Below, piece by piece: positions 57,236 to 64,000 of a DNA stretch of 64,000 bases. The notes beneath the pieces are model-generated. The model was not told where the DNA came from. It saw only the letters and a list, made by a program, of their open reading frames with translations, and ran no database searches. Position numbers and translations under genes: made by a program. Location of the stretch: positions 62,001-126,000 of the forward strand of contig JAKQIT010000077.1 of assembly GCA_029556915.1 (NCBI GenBank), given 5' to 3'. The number at the start of each line of letters is the position of its first letter. Position 1 is the stretch's first letter. The stretch is from Pseudomonadota bacterium (lineage in GTDB: Bacteria; Pseudomonadota; Gammaproteobacteria; Burkholderiales; Methylophilaceae).

Positions 57236-57399
57236 TAAAATTCAACTAAAATGACGCCAGCAACGTCGCCTTCCAATAAAATGGCGTCGTTATCGTTTGC
57301 ATCATCGCTTCACTACGACTAACATTGATTGCAGCACCTGCTTATGCTTGCTGCACTCTGCTTCAAATAATTACTGGCCAAATCCGCAAAAAAAATTAA

Positions 57400-57786
57400 C
57401 TATTGCGTGGTCATTGGTGCCATTTGTTCGTTAATTCCTGCGTTAATTACATCTATTTTTAATTGGCGTTCATCAATAAATGGCACGGGAGTCTGGTACA
57501 TGCTATGCGCTGCCGCTGACCGTTTTTCTAACCAAGCGGTGTATGGTCTTCCAAGGAATAATTCAAAACCTTTAACCGCCCCCTCATCCGTATCAAGTGA
57601 AGTAAAGTCGTCTATTTCTATTAGATTTTTAATCTTGTTTTCTAAATCCGATTGATCTTTGAGTAGTCCCCAAAATGCACCTTTACACCATTCATAAAAT
57701 AACGGTGTTCGGATAATCTGTTGAATCGCTTCACCAACGGTCATCGTGGTTGAGGCTTTTTGCTTGGGTTTAGATGTTGTCGTCAT
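57400..57786 (-). CDS. Hypothetical protein of the transfer operon
   Basis: 128 residues from ATG 57786 with AGGAG 8 bases upstream. Soluble, helical (MTVGEAIQQIIRTPLFYEWC, LENKIKNLIEIDDFTSLDTD), no membrane segment. It is between virB1 and virB2, which suggests a secretion-system accessory role. Family not recognised. The 164 bases between it and virB2 contain an inverted repeat GACGCCA/TGGCGTC that may be a transcript structure. Confidence 0.7.
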   Translation of the reverse strand: MTTTSKPKQKASTTMTVGEAIQQIIRTPLFYEWCKGAFWGLLKDQSDLENKIKNLIEIDDFTSLDTDEGAVKGFELFLGRPYTAWLEKRSAAAHSMYQTPVPFIDERQLKIDVINAGINEQMAPMTTQ

Positions 57787-57818
57787 TGATAGGCTCCTGA
57801 TTAAATTAAACTGCATCA

Positions 57819-58448
57819 TCAAAACACTAGCGCACTATCAGAATAAGCACGCTCGGTTTCTGAGCCCACAGCATCACCAATTGGTGTGGAATCCCTAGCC
57901 GAACGCGTACTGATGTTGTGAGGACTGGTTTTAGCTGAATGGATCGATGAGCTGCCCATGAGGGCTATGGGTGGTGTGTGACCATTGCGGTGTATGGTCG
58001 GCACGACAGTCAGACTGGCTAGCACTTTGTTGGCATATTGTGCACCTACTTTTGAATTGAGCTGGCCTGTGTAATAGCAAGATAACGCTTTCGACGTTGC
58101 TTCTTGTACGTAACTTTGCTTTACGGCACGGCTAATGCATTCTGCCAATATTTGACCGCCAACATTTAGGTTAGCGCAGGGATCAAATACCTGATCTAAG
58201 GTCAGGTTAAAACGATTAAAGTGGCTACGATTGACTTGTACAAGCCCTGCCGAGTAGTTGTAGCCTGCTTGATCCAAGTATTGCGCAGTGGCTTTTGCTT
58301 CAGCTAAATTTTGTGGCTGACGTTGCAAATGTGCATTCACAACACCGATGGCGTAAGGATTATGGCTCGATTCCACACTAATCACACGCTGCATGAGCTG
58401 AGGATTGATCATGGGCGCACATTGCTGAATCATCAGTGTGTCGAACAT
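57819..58448 (-). CDS. virB1: VirB1 lytic transglycosylase
   Basis: 209 residues. SLT domain with catalytic Glu in VISVESSHNPYAIGVVN, then YNYSAGLVQVNRSHFNRF and ALSCYYTGQ. It opens peptidoglycan for the channel. No clear signal peptide, as in several IncP-like VirB1 proteins. Two bases after parB. Confidence 0.93.
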   Translation of the reverse strand: MFDTLMIQQCAPMINPQLMQRVISVESSHNPYAIGVVNAHLQRQPQNLAEAKATAQYLDQAGYNYSAGLVQVNRSHFNRFNLTLDQVFDPCANLNVGGQILAECISRAVKQSYVQEATSKALSCYYTGQLNSKVGAQYANKVLASLTVVPTIHRNGHTPPIALMGSSSIHSAKTSPHNISTRSARDSTPIGDAVGSETERAYSDSALVF

Positions 58449-58450
58449 TT

Positions 58451-59518
58451 TTAATCTTTACCCCGCGCTTCTGTGAGGAGGTTGAGTTTAATTTTCTCAG
58501 TAATAACTTCTATTTTTTCGCCTGAGTCTTCTAATTTAATCCAGATCAAACCCGTTTGCGTTGGACGTTCATGCAGCAACACGACGCAAGCATGACGGTC
58601 TAGATAGTAAGCAAGTAGTAACGGTTTTTTAATCTTGTTGAAGCCTGTCTGTTTGGCTAGAGCGGACGCTTCGTTATCGGGGTTGTGGTCAGGTATTACT
58701 ACCGAACTCAGTGATAGTTCCTGGGCATGATCGCCAGCTTCTTGATGATCAGTATTGGGTAATCCTTGAGATACATGTGCAACTTCAGCCGCATGATGAC
58801 TTTGTGTCGGCTCATCGTTTGCATGAATTTCCAATGATTTACGTGCTTGTAGAATAAGTGCATTGGTCATTTCGTCATGTTGGTTAATCATGTTTTCAAC
58901 TAGTGCGGGAGATTCATCATAGAGCTTATTCAGCCGGTAAATGAGCTGTGCACCTTTTACTTTGCCCGCCATGAACGCATGTTTTACAACGACCGACATT
59001 TCAGTGAGGGCGAGATGGTGGGTAATGTAATTGTTATTAACGGATAGTTGCTCAGCAATCAGGCTTTTACTGTCCCCAGTTGCTAGACGTTTTTTTATGA
59101 ATAGCGCAATGTCCATCGGTGCCATGGCTTGGTTTTTAATGTTATCTAGTATCTGGGCATAATCGTCAAAGCGAATGGTGTCGCTTTGTATTAGGCAAGG
59201 AATCATATCTAGCCCAGCTTCTATTGAGGCACGGTAACGTCGTGCCCCATTGATGATTTTGTGCAGACCATCCGCTGACGCTGGCCTGACATGGATCGGG
59301 TTTCGCACACCATGCTTTTGAATATCATGAATAAAGTGTTCCCAGTCATCATCGCTAAAATCCGTACGAGGTTGATGTTCGTCCTCAACGATTTGGCTCA
59401 GTGGGATTGCCAACACCACATTCAGTTGATTGTCAGATTTAGAGGCAAATGCAGTATTGCCCAGCGGATCTAAAGCGCCTAAGTCAAAGCTGTATTTGGA
59501 TTTAATGGCCGTATTCAT
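58451..59518 (-). CDS. parB: ParB/RepB-family partition protein
   Basis: 355 residues. N-terminal ParB domain: IVEDEHQPRTDFSDDDWEHF, HPRPAS-like IHVRPASADG and the CTP-box NGARRYRASIEAG. A helix-turn-helix at about residues 155-185 (LIAEQLSVNNNYITHHLALT). It binds centromere sites, though no parS repeats were found near. 10 bases after parA. Confidence 0.92.
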   Translation of the reverse strand: MNTAIKSKYSFDLGALDPLGNTAFASKSDNQLNVVLAIPLSQIVEDEHQPRTDFSDDDWEHFIHDIQKHGVRNPIHVRPASADGLHKIINGARRYRASIEAGLDMIPCLIQSDTIRFDDYAQILDNIKNQAMAPMDIALFIKKRLATGDSKSLIAEQLSVNNNYITHHLALTEMSVVVKHAFMAGKVKGAQLIYRLNKLYDESPALVENMINQHDEMTNALILQARKSLEIHANDEPTQSHHAAEVAHVSQGLPNTDHQEAGDHAQELSLSSVVIPDHNPDNEASALAKQTGFNKIKKPLLLAYYLDRHACVVLLHERPTQTGLIWIKLEDSGEKIEVITEKIKLNLLTEARGKD

Positions 59519-59528
59519 GGGTTGACCA

Positions 59529-60470
59529 TCACGATTTTGACCCGGGGTGATACTGGTCTAACTTCAGTTTTGATTTTGGTGCAAGCAAGGAAACGACATT
59601 TTCTGTAGATTCATTGTTCACTTGAGGCTCTACACCCTGCTCTTCTAAGCCAATACGTTCCAGTATCAAATCGAATATTTTGCGTAAATTTGACCAAGTA
59701 GTGCGTGCCATGGTGTTGGTTTTCACAATGTCAGTAAGTGCGACACCTTGCTTTTGGCATTCAGAAATGGCGGAACGAAGCGGAATTAAGGCTATAACAC
59801 TTTCATTGTTAGTAAAGAAATGTTGTCCTATACGTTCATTCAACTCCTTGAGGGCGGTACGTTGCGTTTCATTGCTTTGCACCTTATTAGGTAAAAACCC
59901 TAAAAACAGCAACCTAGGGTTCAACATGGACTTGACATTCAAGATGCCACGTTGCCCATAGAGCGTGTTGCTCATGCCCTCAACTGACTCTTGCATGAGT
60001 TCAATCGGACTTAGCACGGCATCGGCCAAGGTCAGTGCAATGGTGACGCGAATATCAAGCGAGGGTGGGCCATCGATGATGCAAAGATCGTAGTGCGCAT
60101 GCATGCATTCTAAAAATTGCGCAAAGTATTGGTGCGCAAGTGAAGCTATTTCTGTTTGTATGCCTTCAACTTCCACTTTTACACGCGCTTGTTCCACCAG
60201 TACATTATTGAAGCGCCCATCAGCTGCCAAAATGTTAAAACCGCTGTTATCAGGGATAACAGCGGCGGGCTGCATCATGACTTCGGTCACGGTTTTCGAC
60301 AGTGGCGTCACTTTGCCGCTACGTACCAAGCAATTAGTCGTATTCGCTTGATCGTCAAAATCTATCACCAGCACCCGATAACCTTGCGATCTAGCATAAA
60401 AGGCCAGTTGGCAGCAAACGGTGGATTTACCTACCCCGCCCTTTTGTACGCCTATGTAGAGAGTTTTCAT
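59529..60470 (-). CDS. parA: ParA-family partition ATPase
   Basis: 313 residues. Deviant Walker A QKGGVGKSTVCCQLAFYA, A' DFDDQANTTN, Walker B LCIIDGPPSLDIRV. It moves the circular or replicating element with ParB. It is the second gene of the operon, 8 bases after the small gene at 60479. Confidence 0.95.
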   Translation of the reverse strand: MKTLYIGVQKGGVGKSTVCCQLAFYARSQGYRVLVIDFDDQANTTNCLVRSGKVTPLSKTVTEVMMQPAAVIPDNSGFNILAADGRFNNVLVEQARVKVEVEGIQTEIASLAHQYFAQFLECMHAHYDLCIIDGPPSLDIRVTIALTLADAVLSPIELMQESVEGMSNTLYGQRGILNVKSMLNPRLLFLGFLPNKVQSNETQRTALKELNERIGQHFFTNNESVIALIPLRSAISECQKQGVALTDIVKTNTMARTTWSNLRKIFDLILERIGLEEQGVEPQVNNESTENVVSLLAPKSKLKLDQYHPGSKS

Positions 60471-60478
60471 GACTCAAG

Positions 60479-60631
60479 TTACCAAACGGCGGCTAAGCCA
60501 CCCAACGTATTGAGTAAACCTCTAATGCGTAGCTCGAGCTGACGTTTTTGCTTGGATGTCAACTCTTCCCACGTGGTCATTTCCAAATCCAAATCTAAGC
60601 AATGACGATTGATGGTGGTATTCACATGCAT
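60479..60631 (-). CDS. Small 50-residue protein leading the parA operon
   Basis: 50 residues (MHVNTTINRHCLDLDLEMTT, then a basic region LTSKQKRQLELRIRGLL). AAGGAG lies 11 bases before ATG and promoter -10 at 60713-60718. It overlaps no other gene and is co-transcribed with parA. It may regulate partition or be a ParA loading helper; no family recognised. Confidence 0.5.
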   Translation of the reverse strand: MHVNTTINRHCLDLDLEMTTWEELTSKQKRQLELRIRGLLNTLGGLAAVW

Positions 60632-60712
60632 TTTTTACGCTACTCCTTAAATTTCCGACTGCATTACAAATCGCATCTCTTTTCTTATGATTTGCTGCAT
60701 CATTCAGTAGCT

Positions 60713-60741
60713 ATATTAGTTATATCTAATATACTAGTCAA
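60713..60741 (-). promoter_or_regulatory. Promoter of the transfer/partition operon
   Basis: On the minus strand: -35 TTGACT (60741-60736), 17-base spacer, -10 TAATAT (60718-60713). The operator at 60716-60729 covers the -10 and spacer, so a bound repressor would block RNA polymerase. Confidence 0.75.
60716..60729. promoter_or_regulatory. Operator 1 (TTAG-N6-CTAA)
   Basis: TTAGTTATATCTAA. Inside the promoter of the transfer operon. Confidence 0.75.
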
Positions 60742-60749
60742 GTAAATTA

Positions 60750-60763
60750 TTAGACATATCTAA
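60750..60763. promoter_or_regulatory. Operator 2
   Basis: TTAGACATATCTAA, 34 bases from operator 1 start to start; lies upstream of the -35 of the transfer promoter and in the XRE gene promoter region. Confidence 0.75.
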
Positions 60764-60771
60764 TTTAATTT

Positions 60772-60785
60772 ATAGTTAAATCTAA
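60772..60785. promoter_or_regulatory. Operator 3, over the XRE start
   Basis: ATAGTTAAATCTAA, ending 3 bases before the XRE ATG where the ribosome site would be. It suggests self-repression. Confidence 0.65.
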
Positions 60786-60788
60786 TAC

Positions 60789-61151
60789 ATGAAAACTTGG
60801 CATGAACGATTGAAAGACGCAATTGAAGCGAGAGCAGTGACTAAATTGGCGCTAGCGAAACACGTTGGAATTAAAGCCCCCTCAGTGAGCGCGTGGCTCT
60901 CTGCAAAATCGAAAACCATGAGTGCCGAACATGCCATTGCTGTCTGCGCTTTTTTGGGTATTACTCAGGAATGGCTATTTTTAGGCAAGGGTAGTATTGA
61001 TGAAGTTAAAAAAGACTCTCATAAAAGAAAAGTATTATCTCAATTGACTTCTGACTTGCCAGAGTTTGCGATGGATGAAGCCATTAGGAGAATTACTGAC
61101 ATTAAGGAATTCGTCGAAACCGTTAAGAAAAACACCGCCGCAGACCAGTAA
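60789..61151 (+). CDS. XRE (CI-like) transcriptional regulator of the element
   Basis: 120 residues. Helix-turn-helix at about residues 15-45 (AVTKLALAKHVGIKAPSVSA-WLSAKSK), the lambda-repressor type, then EHAIAVCAFLGITQEWLFLG as in short XRE regulators. No peptidase domain for RecA-induced cleavage. It is divergent from the 22-kb transfer operon, and five TTAG-N6-CTAA sites surround it. Probably the master repressor of transfer and of itself. No ribosome site is clear before its ATG; translation may be leaderless or weak. Confidence 0.9.
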   Translation: MKTWHERLKDAIEARAVTKLALAKHVGIKAPSVSAWLSAKSKTMSAEHAIAVCAFLGITQEWLFLGKGSIDEVKKDSHKRKVLSQLTSDLPEFAMDEAIRRITDIKEFVETVKKNTAADQ

Positions 61152-61418
61152 CATTATTAAGCTTTGTATCCAGCTGCCGTTAGATTTTGGGGATCAGGAA
61201 TAACCCACTTATCAGCCCAACTCCTACACATTATTCTTATGATTTTTGATGCATGCAATCACTAACCAGCCTCTGTCTTGCAGGTAGCCTATAGTCAGCC
61301 AAAATGCATGCTCACTCAATGCCAATGTATATTGGCTGTTACTTGTGATTTAGTCGCTTTATAACTTGCTCGTTAAAGCGCATTTCATTGTCCAGATATT
61401 GCACTTAATTAAAATAAA
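61152..61418. other. Intergenic region after the XRE gene
   Basis: Mixed sequence without a gene. A TTCTTATGATTT stretch (about 61229-61240) recurs at about 60682-60693 on the other side of the XRE gene, possibly part of the regulatory or replication region. Confidence 0.35.
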
Positions 61419-61432
61419 TTAGATATATCTAT
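61419..61432. promoter_or_regulatory. Operator 4
   Basis: TTAGATATATCTAT. Upstream of the small gene at 61506, between possible TTGCAC (61399) and downstream elements. Confidence 0.65.
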
Positions 61433-61442
61433 TGTATTTATA

Positions 61443-61456
61443 TTAGATATATCTAA
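61443..61456. promoter_or_regulatory. Operator 5
   Basis: TTAGATATATCTAA, perfect palindrome. Lies between a TTGTAT (61432-61437) and TAATAA (61454-61459), so it may also cover a promoter, that of the small gene at 61506. Confidence 0.7.
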
Positions 61457-61505
61457 TAATGGTCGCTATCTTGATTCAATGTAACAACATTTGAAATTAC
61501 AAAAA

Positions 61506-61718
61506 ATGGCTACTCGTCAAAGATTGCAGATTATTTTCTTACCCTCAGAAAATCGGCCTTGCACAAAAGTGGCTATGCCAATCATTGCGAAGATGGTGCG
61601 TGACCAGCTGTTTCCTGAAACGGCATTCATCAAGCAGGATAATTTAGACGAACTGAATGTACAGTTTAATTCAGCTTGCACGCATGCCCAACACCTATTA
61701 AAAACTAAATCAACTTAA
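61506..61718 (+). CDS. Hypothetical 70-residue protein under the element's operators
   Basis: 70 residues (MATRQRLQIIFLPSENRPCT), no membrane segment. ATG 61506 chosen; an in-frame TTG at 61491 is possible. Two operators lie 50-90 bases upstream, so it is probably repressed by the XRE regulator. Family not recognised. Confidence 0.5.
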   Translation: MATRQRLQIIFLPSENRPCTKVAMPIIAKMVRDQLFPETAFIKQDNLDELNVQFNSACTHAQHLLKTKST

Positions 61719-61747
61719 TAGGTATATTCAGAAGTATTAAGACGTAA

Positions 61748-61885
61748 TTATTTCTTATCAGAACCCACGAAACCCAATGCATTAAGCCACTTGCGGTCAT
61801 TTTTTGTTGTCTCCAAGCGCACTTGTCGGGCTTGCCGTTCAGCTTTAGATTGGGCGTAAGTGACACTGCATAATATTAATTCTTG
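61748..61885 (-). pseudogene. Remnant of a small element gene
   Basis: Open frame without a start codon, bounded by TAG at 61886-61888 region: LILCSVTYAQSKAERQARQV-RLETTKNDRKWLNALGFVGS and end DKK. The basic helical pattern with WLNALGFVxSDKK looks like a genuine C-terminus. It may be the truncated last gene at the right end of the element. Confidence 0.35.
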
Positions 61886-62000
61886 CTAGCGATACTAAAT
61901 TGAGCCTAACTCACACCTTAAACTTATTCTAAAAATTAATGCGATACCGAGGATCAATTCAGTTAAACTAACAATTTACAAACAAAATCAAAATTAGCTT

Positions 62001-63137
62001 ATGAGCCAACAACAATATGAACGTTATCTGAGTTTTTTAGAGTCTGACCCTAGCAATATTCAGCTAATATCTAATACAGCCAGTTTGGCGCAAGAACTTG
62101 GTCATTTTCAAAAAGCCATTGAATTATCTAACACTGGCTTATTTTTAGACCCTAATCATCAAGTCCTTATATCCACAAAGGCACTTAGTTTATTATCGCT
62201 TGGGCAAATTGATGAAGCCCTCAGCCTTTTTGAAAAAATTCATCAAAACGATTCAAGCAACCCATCTATTCGTTACAACATCGCTTACTGCTTGGCCTTA
62301 CAAAACAAACCTGAAGAAGCCATAACGCTGCTTGAAGATGCCCTTAATTACTATGCAGAATTGCCGCAAATGTTGCATTTGCAAATGCGCATGTTGTACG
62401 ACATTGAACAGCTAGAACAAGCCATAGAGCTTGGTAAACAAGCGGTAGCACTTCAACCCGCCGATGGCAAAGTGCATGAGCTATTATCTTCACTCTATGT
62501 CGATACCAACGACTTTCTATCTGCTCAACAGCATGCTGCCATTGCTTTGCAAACTAACCCCAATTTCTCACTAGCACACACCAGCATGGGTACGGCAGCA
62601 TTGAGTACGCAGGATGATTTAATGGCTATTCAGCATTTTGATCATGCTCTAAAACTCAACCAACAAAATGGCCGCGCATGGCTAGGCAAAGCCATGGCGC
62701 TTATGCTACAAAATAAACTTAAAGAAGCTGAACAATGTTTTAATACCACCATTAACAATATGCCCAGCCACTTAGGCTCATACCAAGCATTAGCGTGGTG
62801 CCAAATTTCGCAAGGCAATATACCAGCAGCTGAAGCCACCGTGAAAAAAGCCTTAGCAATTGATGACACTTTCTCAGAAAATCACGGCACATTAGCCGTA
62901 TTGGCCGTAATGCAAGGGAATATTGAAGCAGCACAAGCAGCAGCAAAAATCGCGCTTAAATTAGACAAAGCCTCTTTTTCAGGCAATTATGCACAAGCGT
63001 TAATTACCAAAGCGCAAGGCAATGAAAAAGAAGCACAACAAAGAATTGATGCTATTTTAGATAGCCCAGAAATTATCAATCACCAAAGCTTAAGGCAATT
63101 TATTGCGCAACACGCGCAAAAACAAACCAAACATTAG
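62001..63137 (+). CDS. Cytoplasmic TPR-repeat protein
   Basis: 378 residues, about ten TPR repeats (for example GHFQKAIELSNTGLFLDPNH, QIDEALSLFEKIHQNDSSNP, NLKEAEQ-type NKLKEAEQCFNTTINNMP). No signal peptide or catalytic domain. It reads away from the ICE and faces the CdiA-like gene tail to tail, so a link with that large exoprotein is possible. Likely back in chromosomal sequence. Confidence 0.8.
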   Translation: MSQQQYERYLSFLESDPSNIQLISNTASLAQELGHFQKAIELSNTGLFLDPNHQVLISTKALSLLSLGQIDEALSLFEKIHQNDSSNPSIRYNIAYCLALQNKPEEAITLLEDALNYYAELPQMLHLQMRMLYDIEQLEQAIELGKQAVALQPADGKVHELLSSLYVDTNDFLSAQQHAAIALQTNPNFSLAHTSMGTAALSTQDDLMAIQHFDHALKLNQQNGRAWLGKAMALMLQNKLKEAEQCFNTTINNMPSHLGSYQALAWCQISQGNIPAAEATVKKALAIDDTFSENHGTLAVLAVMQGNIEAAQAAAKIALKLDKASFSGNYAQALITKAQGNEKEAQQRIDAILDSPEIINHQSLRQFIAQHAQKQTKH

Positions 63138-63171
63138 CCGCTCAATTTTTGTAAAGTTGAGTTCTCGAATG

Positions 63172-63262
63172 ATTTTGTAGGACAGATGAGCGCGGCGTTA
63201 TCCGTCGGAGATGAGGTTACAAAGATTCTATGCGGCGGATTACGTAAACTTATCCGCCCTAC
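63172..63262. repeat. Palindromic intergenic repeat (REP/MITE-like)
   Basis: Ends GTAGGACAGATGAGCGCGGC and TTATCCGCCCTAC form a long imperfect inverted repeat, with an inner GCGGCG/CCGCC-like section. This GTAGGxxGGATAAGCG... form is a dispersed repeat type common in proteobacteria. No transposase gene. Confidence 0.5.
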
Positions 63263-63279
63263 TCGGGCTATGCTTGCCA

Positions 63280-63567
63280 TTATTTTTGTTTTCGGGTTAA
63301 GTGTTTCCGTATTAACCTAATAGTCTTAAGCAGGGTGAATATTATTATGATTATACAAAGTGTGTTAAACCACATCATCGTAAATTTGTGTCGCAGAGGC
63401 GGGGTTACATAACCATTAATATAAAAAATTATTTCAGGCCCAAAATACATCATAGGATAAATAATTAAAAGTCCTATTAACTCTACAACTACACTACCCC
63501 AGCTTTCCTCTGTACCTTTTTCAGTCAGCCATTTATCAAATTTACAAAGATACTTCCTCTCCCTCAT
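63280..63567 (-). CDS. Small membrane protein, possible immunity protein
   Basis: 95 residues. Basic start (MRERKYLCKFDKWLTEKGTE) then two or three hydrophobic segments (VELIGLLIIYPMMYFGPEI, MMWFNTLCIIIIIFTLLKT). It starts at the last base of the CdiA-like gene, the position of immunity genes in CDI and polymorphic toxin loci. No sequence family is recognised. Confidence 0.55.
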   Translation of the reverse strand: MRERKYLCKFDKWLTEKGTEESWGSVVVELIGLLIIYPMMYFGPEIIFYINGYVTPPLRHKFTMMWFNTLCIIIIIFTLLKTIRLIRKHLTRKQK

Positions 63568-64000
63568 TATTTGTTGCCTTGACTTTTAAAAGTTTCGTAT
63601 GACTTATCAACCAGTATTGGTGTCACCCCAGATATGCTACCCCCTACTGTATTTCCCACATATGATGAGAATTCACGCATACCATTAGTTGAGTAAGTTA
63701 ATGTCGTATTAAAAATGAGACGATTACTCATGTAGTTTGTCGTATAGTCACCCACTTTAAATCCAAAAAAACCACCAACTCCCCCTTTGACCGCTTCTGC
63801 CGTTAAATTTTTGGGAGTATATGTTGCATCATTTGCATAATACTGATTACTAAACCCAGCATTAACAACCCCGATGCCTGCTCCTAATACCGTATTACCC
63901 AATACACCATAGTTAATTGCATATGGAGCTGATACTCCGCCCGTCAAAGCTGCTACTATCGTTTGCTCTTTCCGCCAAGAACCAGTAGTAAAACCTTTCG
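63567..64000 (-). CDS. C-terminal part of a large contact-dependent toxin/haemagglutinin-like protein (5' end outside the window)
   Basis: The frame is open to the window edge (GSWRKEQTIVAALTGGVSAP). A Gly/Ala/Asn-rich stretch (NYGVLGNTVLGAGIGVVNAG) precedes TAEAVKGGVGGFFGFKVGDY and a C-terminus ending SKYETF-like SYETFKSQGNK. This is the composition of C-termini of CdiA/filamentous haemagglutinin and polymorphic toxins. No catalytic toxin motif is visible; it might be a pore-forming or inactive tip. It is followed at one base overlap by a small membrane protein. Confidence 0.55.
   Translation of the reverse strand, partial: KGFTTGSWRKEQTIVAALTGGVSAPYAINYGVLGNTVLGAGIGVVNAGFSNQYYANDATYTPKNLTAEAVKGGVGGFFGFKVGDYTTNYMSNRLIFNTTLTYSTNGMREFSSYVGNTVGGSISGVTPILVDKSYETFKSQGNK

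Larger units (their letters stand above)
23383..61885. mobile_element. Integrated conjugative element (left end at tRNA-Glu, right end not located)
   Basis: A serine recombinase abutting tRNA-Glu, a cargo zone, a full VirB/Trb type IV secretion operon, relaxase, coupling protein, partition genes and a phage-type regulator together describe an ICE. I searched by eye for a second copy of the tRNA-Glu 3' end to the right and did not find one, so the right limit given (just before the TPR gene at 62001) is a guess. The recombinase and the transfer module could instead belong to two adjacent elements. Confidence 0.55.

Overview
The window looks like a betaproteobacterial chromosome carrying a large integrated conjugative element. 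AT-rich codon use, the gene sets dnaX-ybaB-recR and smc-zipA-ligA, and a PQQ quinoprotein next to ycaO fit a methylotroph of the Methylophilaceae (Methylotenera-like). That assignment is an inference from gene content, since no 16S gene or marker search is available.

Bases 1-23,423 are mostly core chromosome. In order: the 5' part of a PQQ dehydrogenase; ycaO; the decayed remnant of an island at tRNA-Ser(GGA) (yoeB/yefM and a broken tyrosine integrase); a membrane adenylate cyclase; an NAD aldehyde dehydrogenase with its DUF779 partner; 4.5S RNA; dnaX-ybaB-recR; a minus-strand block of DoxX, msrQ, msrP and a TPR protein; ligA-zipA-smc; queF; then tRNA-Ala(GGC) and tRNA-Glu(TTC). A two-copy structured DNA element (3044-3094 and 13261-13310) lies in this part.

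From tRNA-Glu to about 61.9 kb the content is accessory. A large serine recombinase reads out of the 3' half of tRNA-Glu and takes its last codons from the tRNA gene, which marks the left end of an element. Behind it is a defence-like cargo zone: a tail-anchored GNAT-like protein; a three-gene unit (HIT hydrolase, four-helix membrane protein, and an 864-residue fusion of a PEP-synthase-type ATP-grasp with a MazG-like pyrophosphohydrolase); two unrelated DNA methyltransferases; a ParE toxin with a ParC-like antitoxin; a helicase-phospholipase D protein interrupted by an in-frame TGA; and VapBC.

From 37.8 to 60.6 kb a nearly continuous minus-strand operon encodes partition (parA, parB), a complete VirB/Trb type IV secretion system (virB1-virB6, virB8-virB11), TrbM, EexN, an OmpA-like lipoprotein, coupling protein VirD4, relaxosome proteins (relaxase, MobC, LPD7 and KfrB proteins) and TraX. 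A HigBA unit with a broken extra antitoxin sits inside this operon on the opposite strand. An XRE regulator divergent from the operon is surrounded by five copies of a TTAG-N6-CTAA palindrome, one of them between the -35 and -10 of the operon promoter, so it is the likely master repressor of transfer.

The right end (62.0-64.0 kb) has a TPR protein, a palindromic intergenic repeat, and the 3' end of a large contact-dependent-toxin-like gene with a small membrane protein that may be its immunity partner. The right attachment site of the element was not found.
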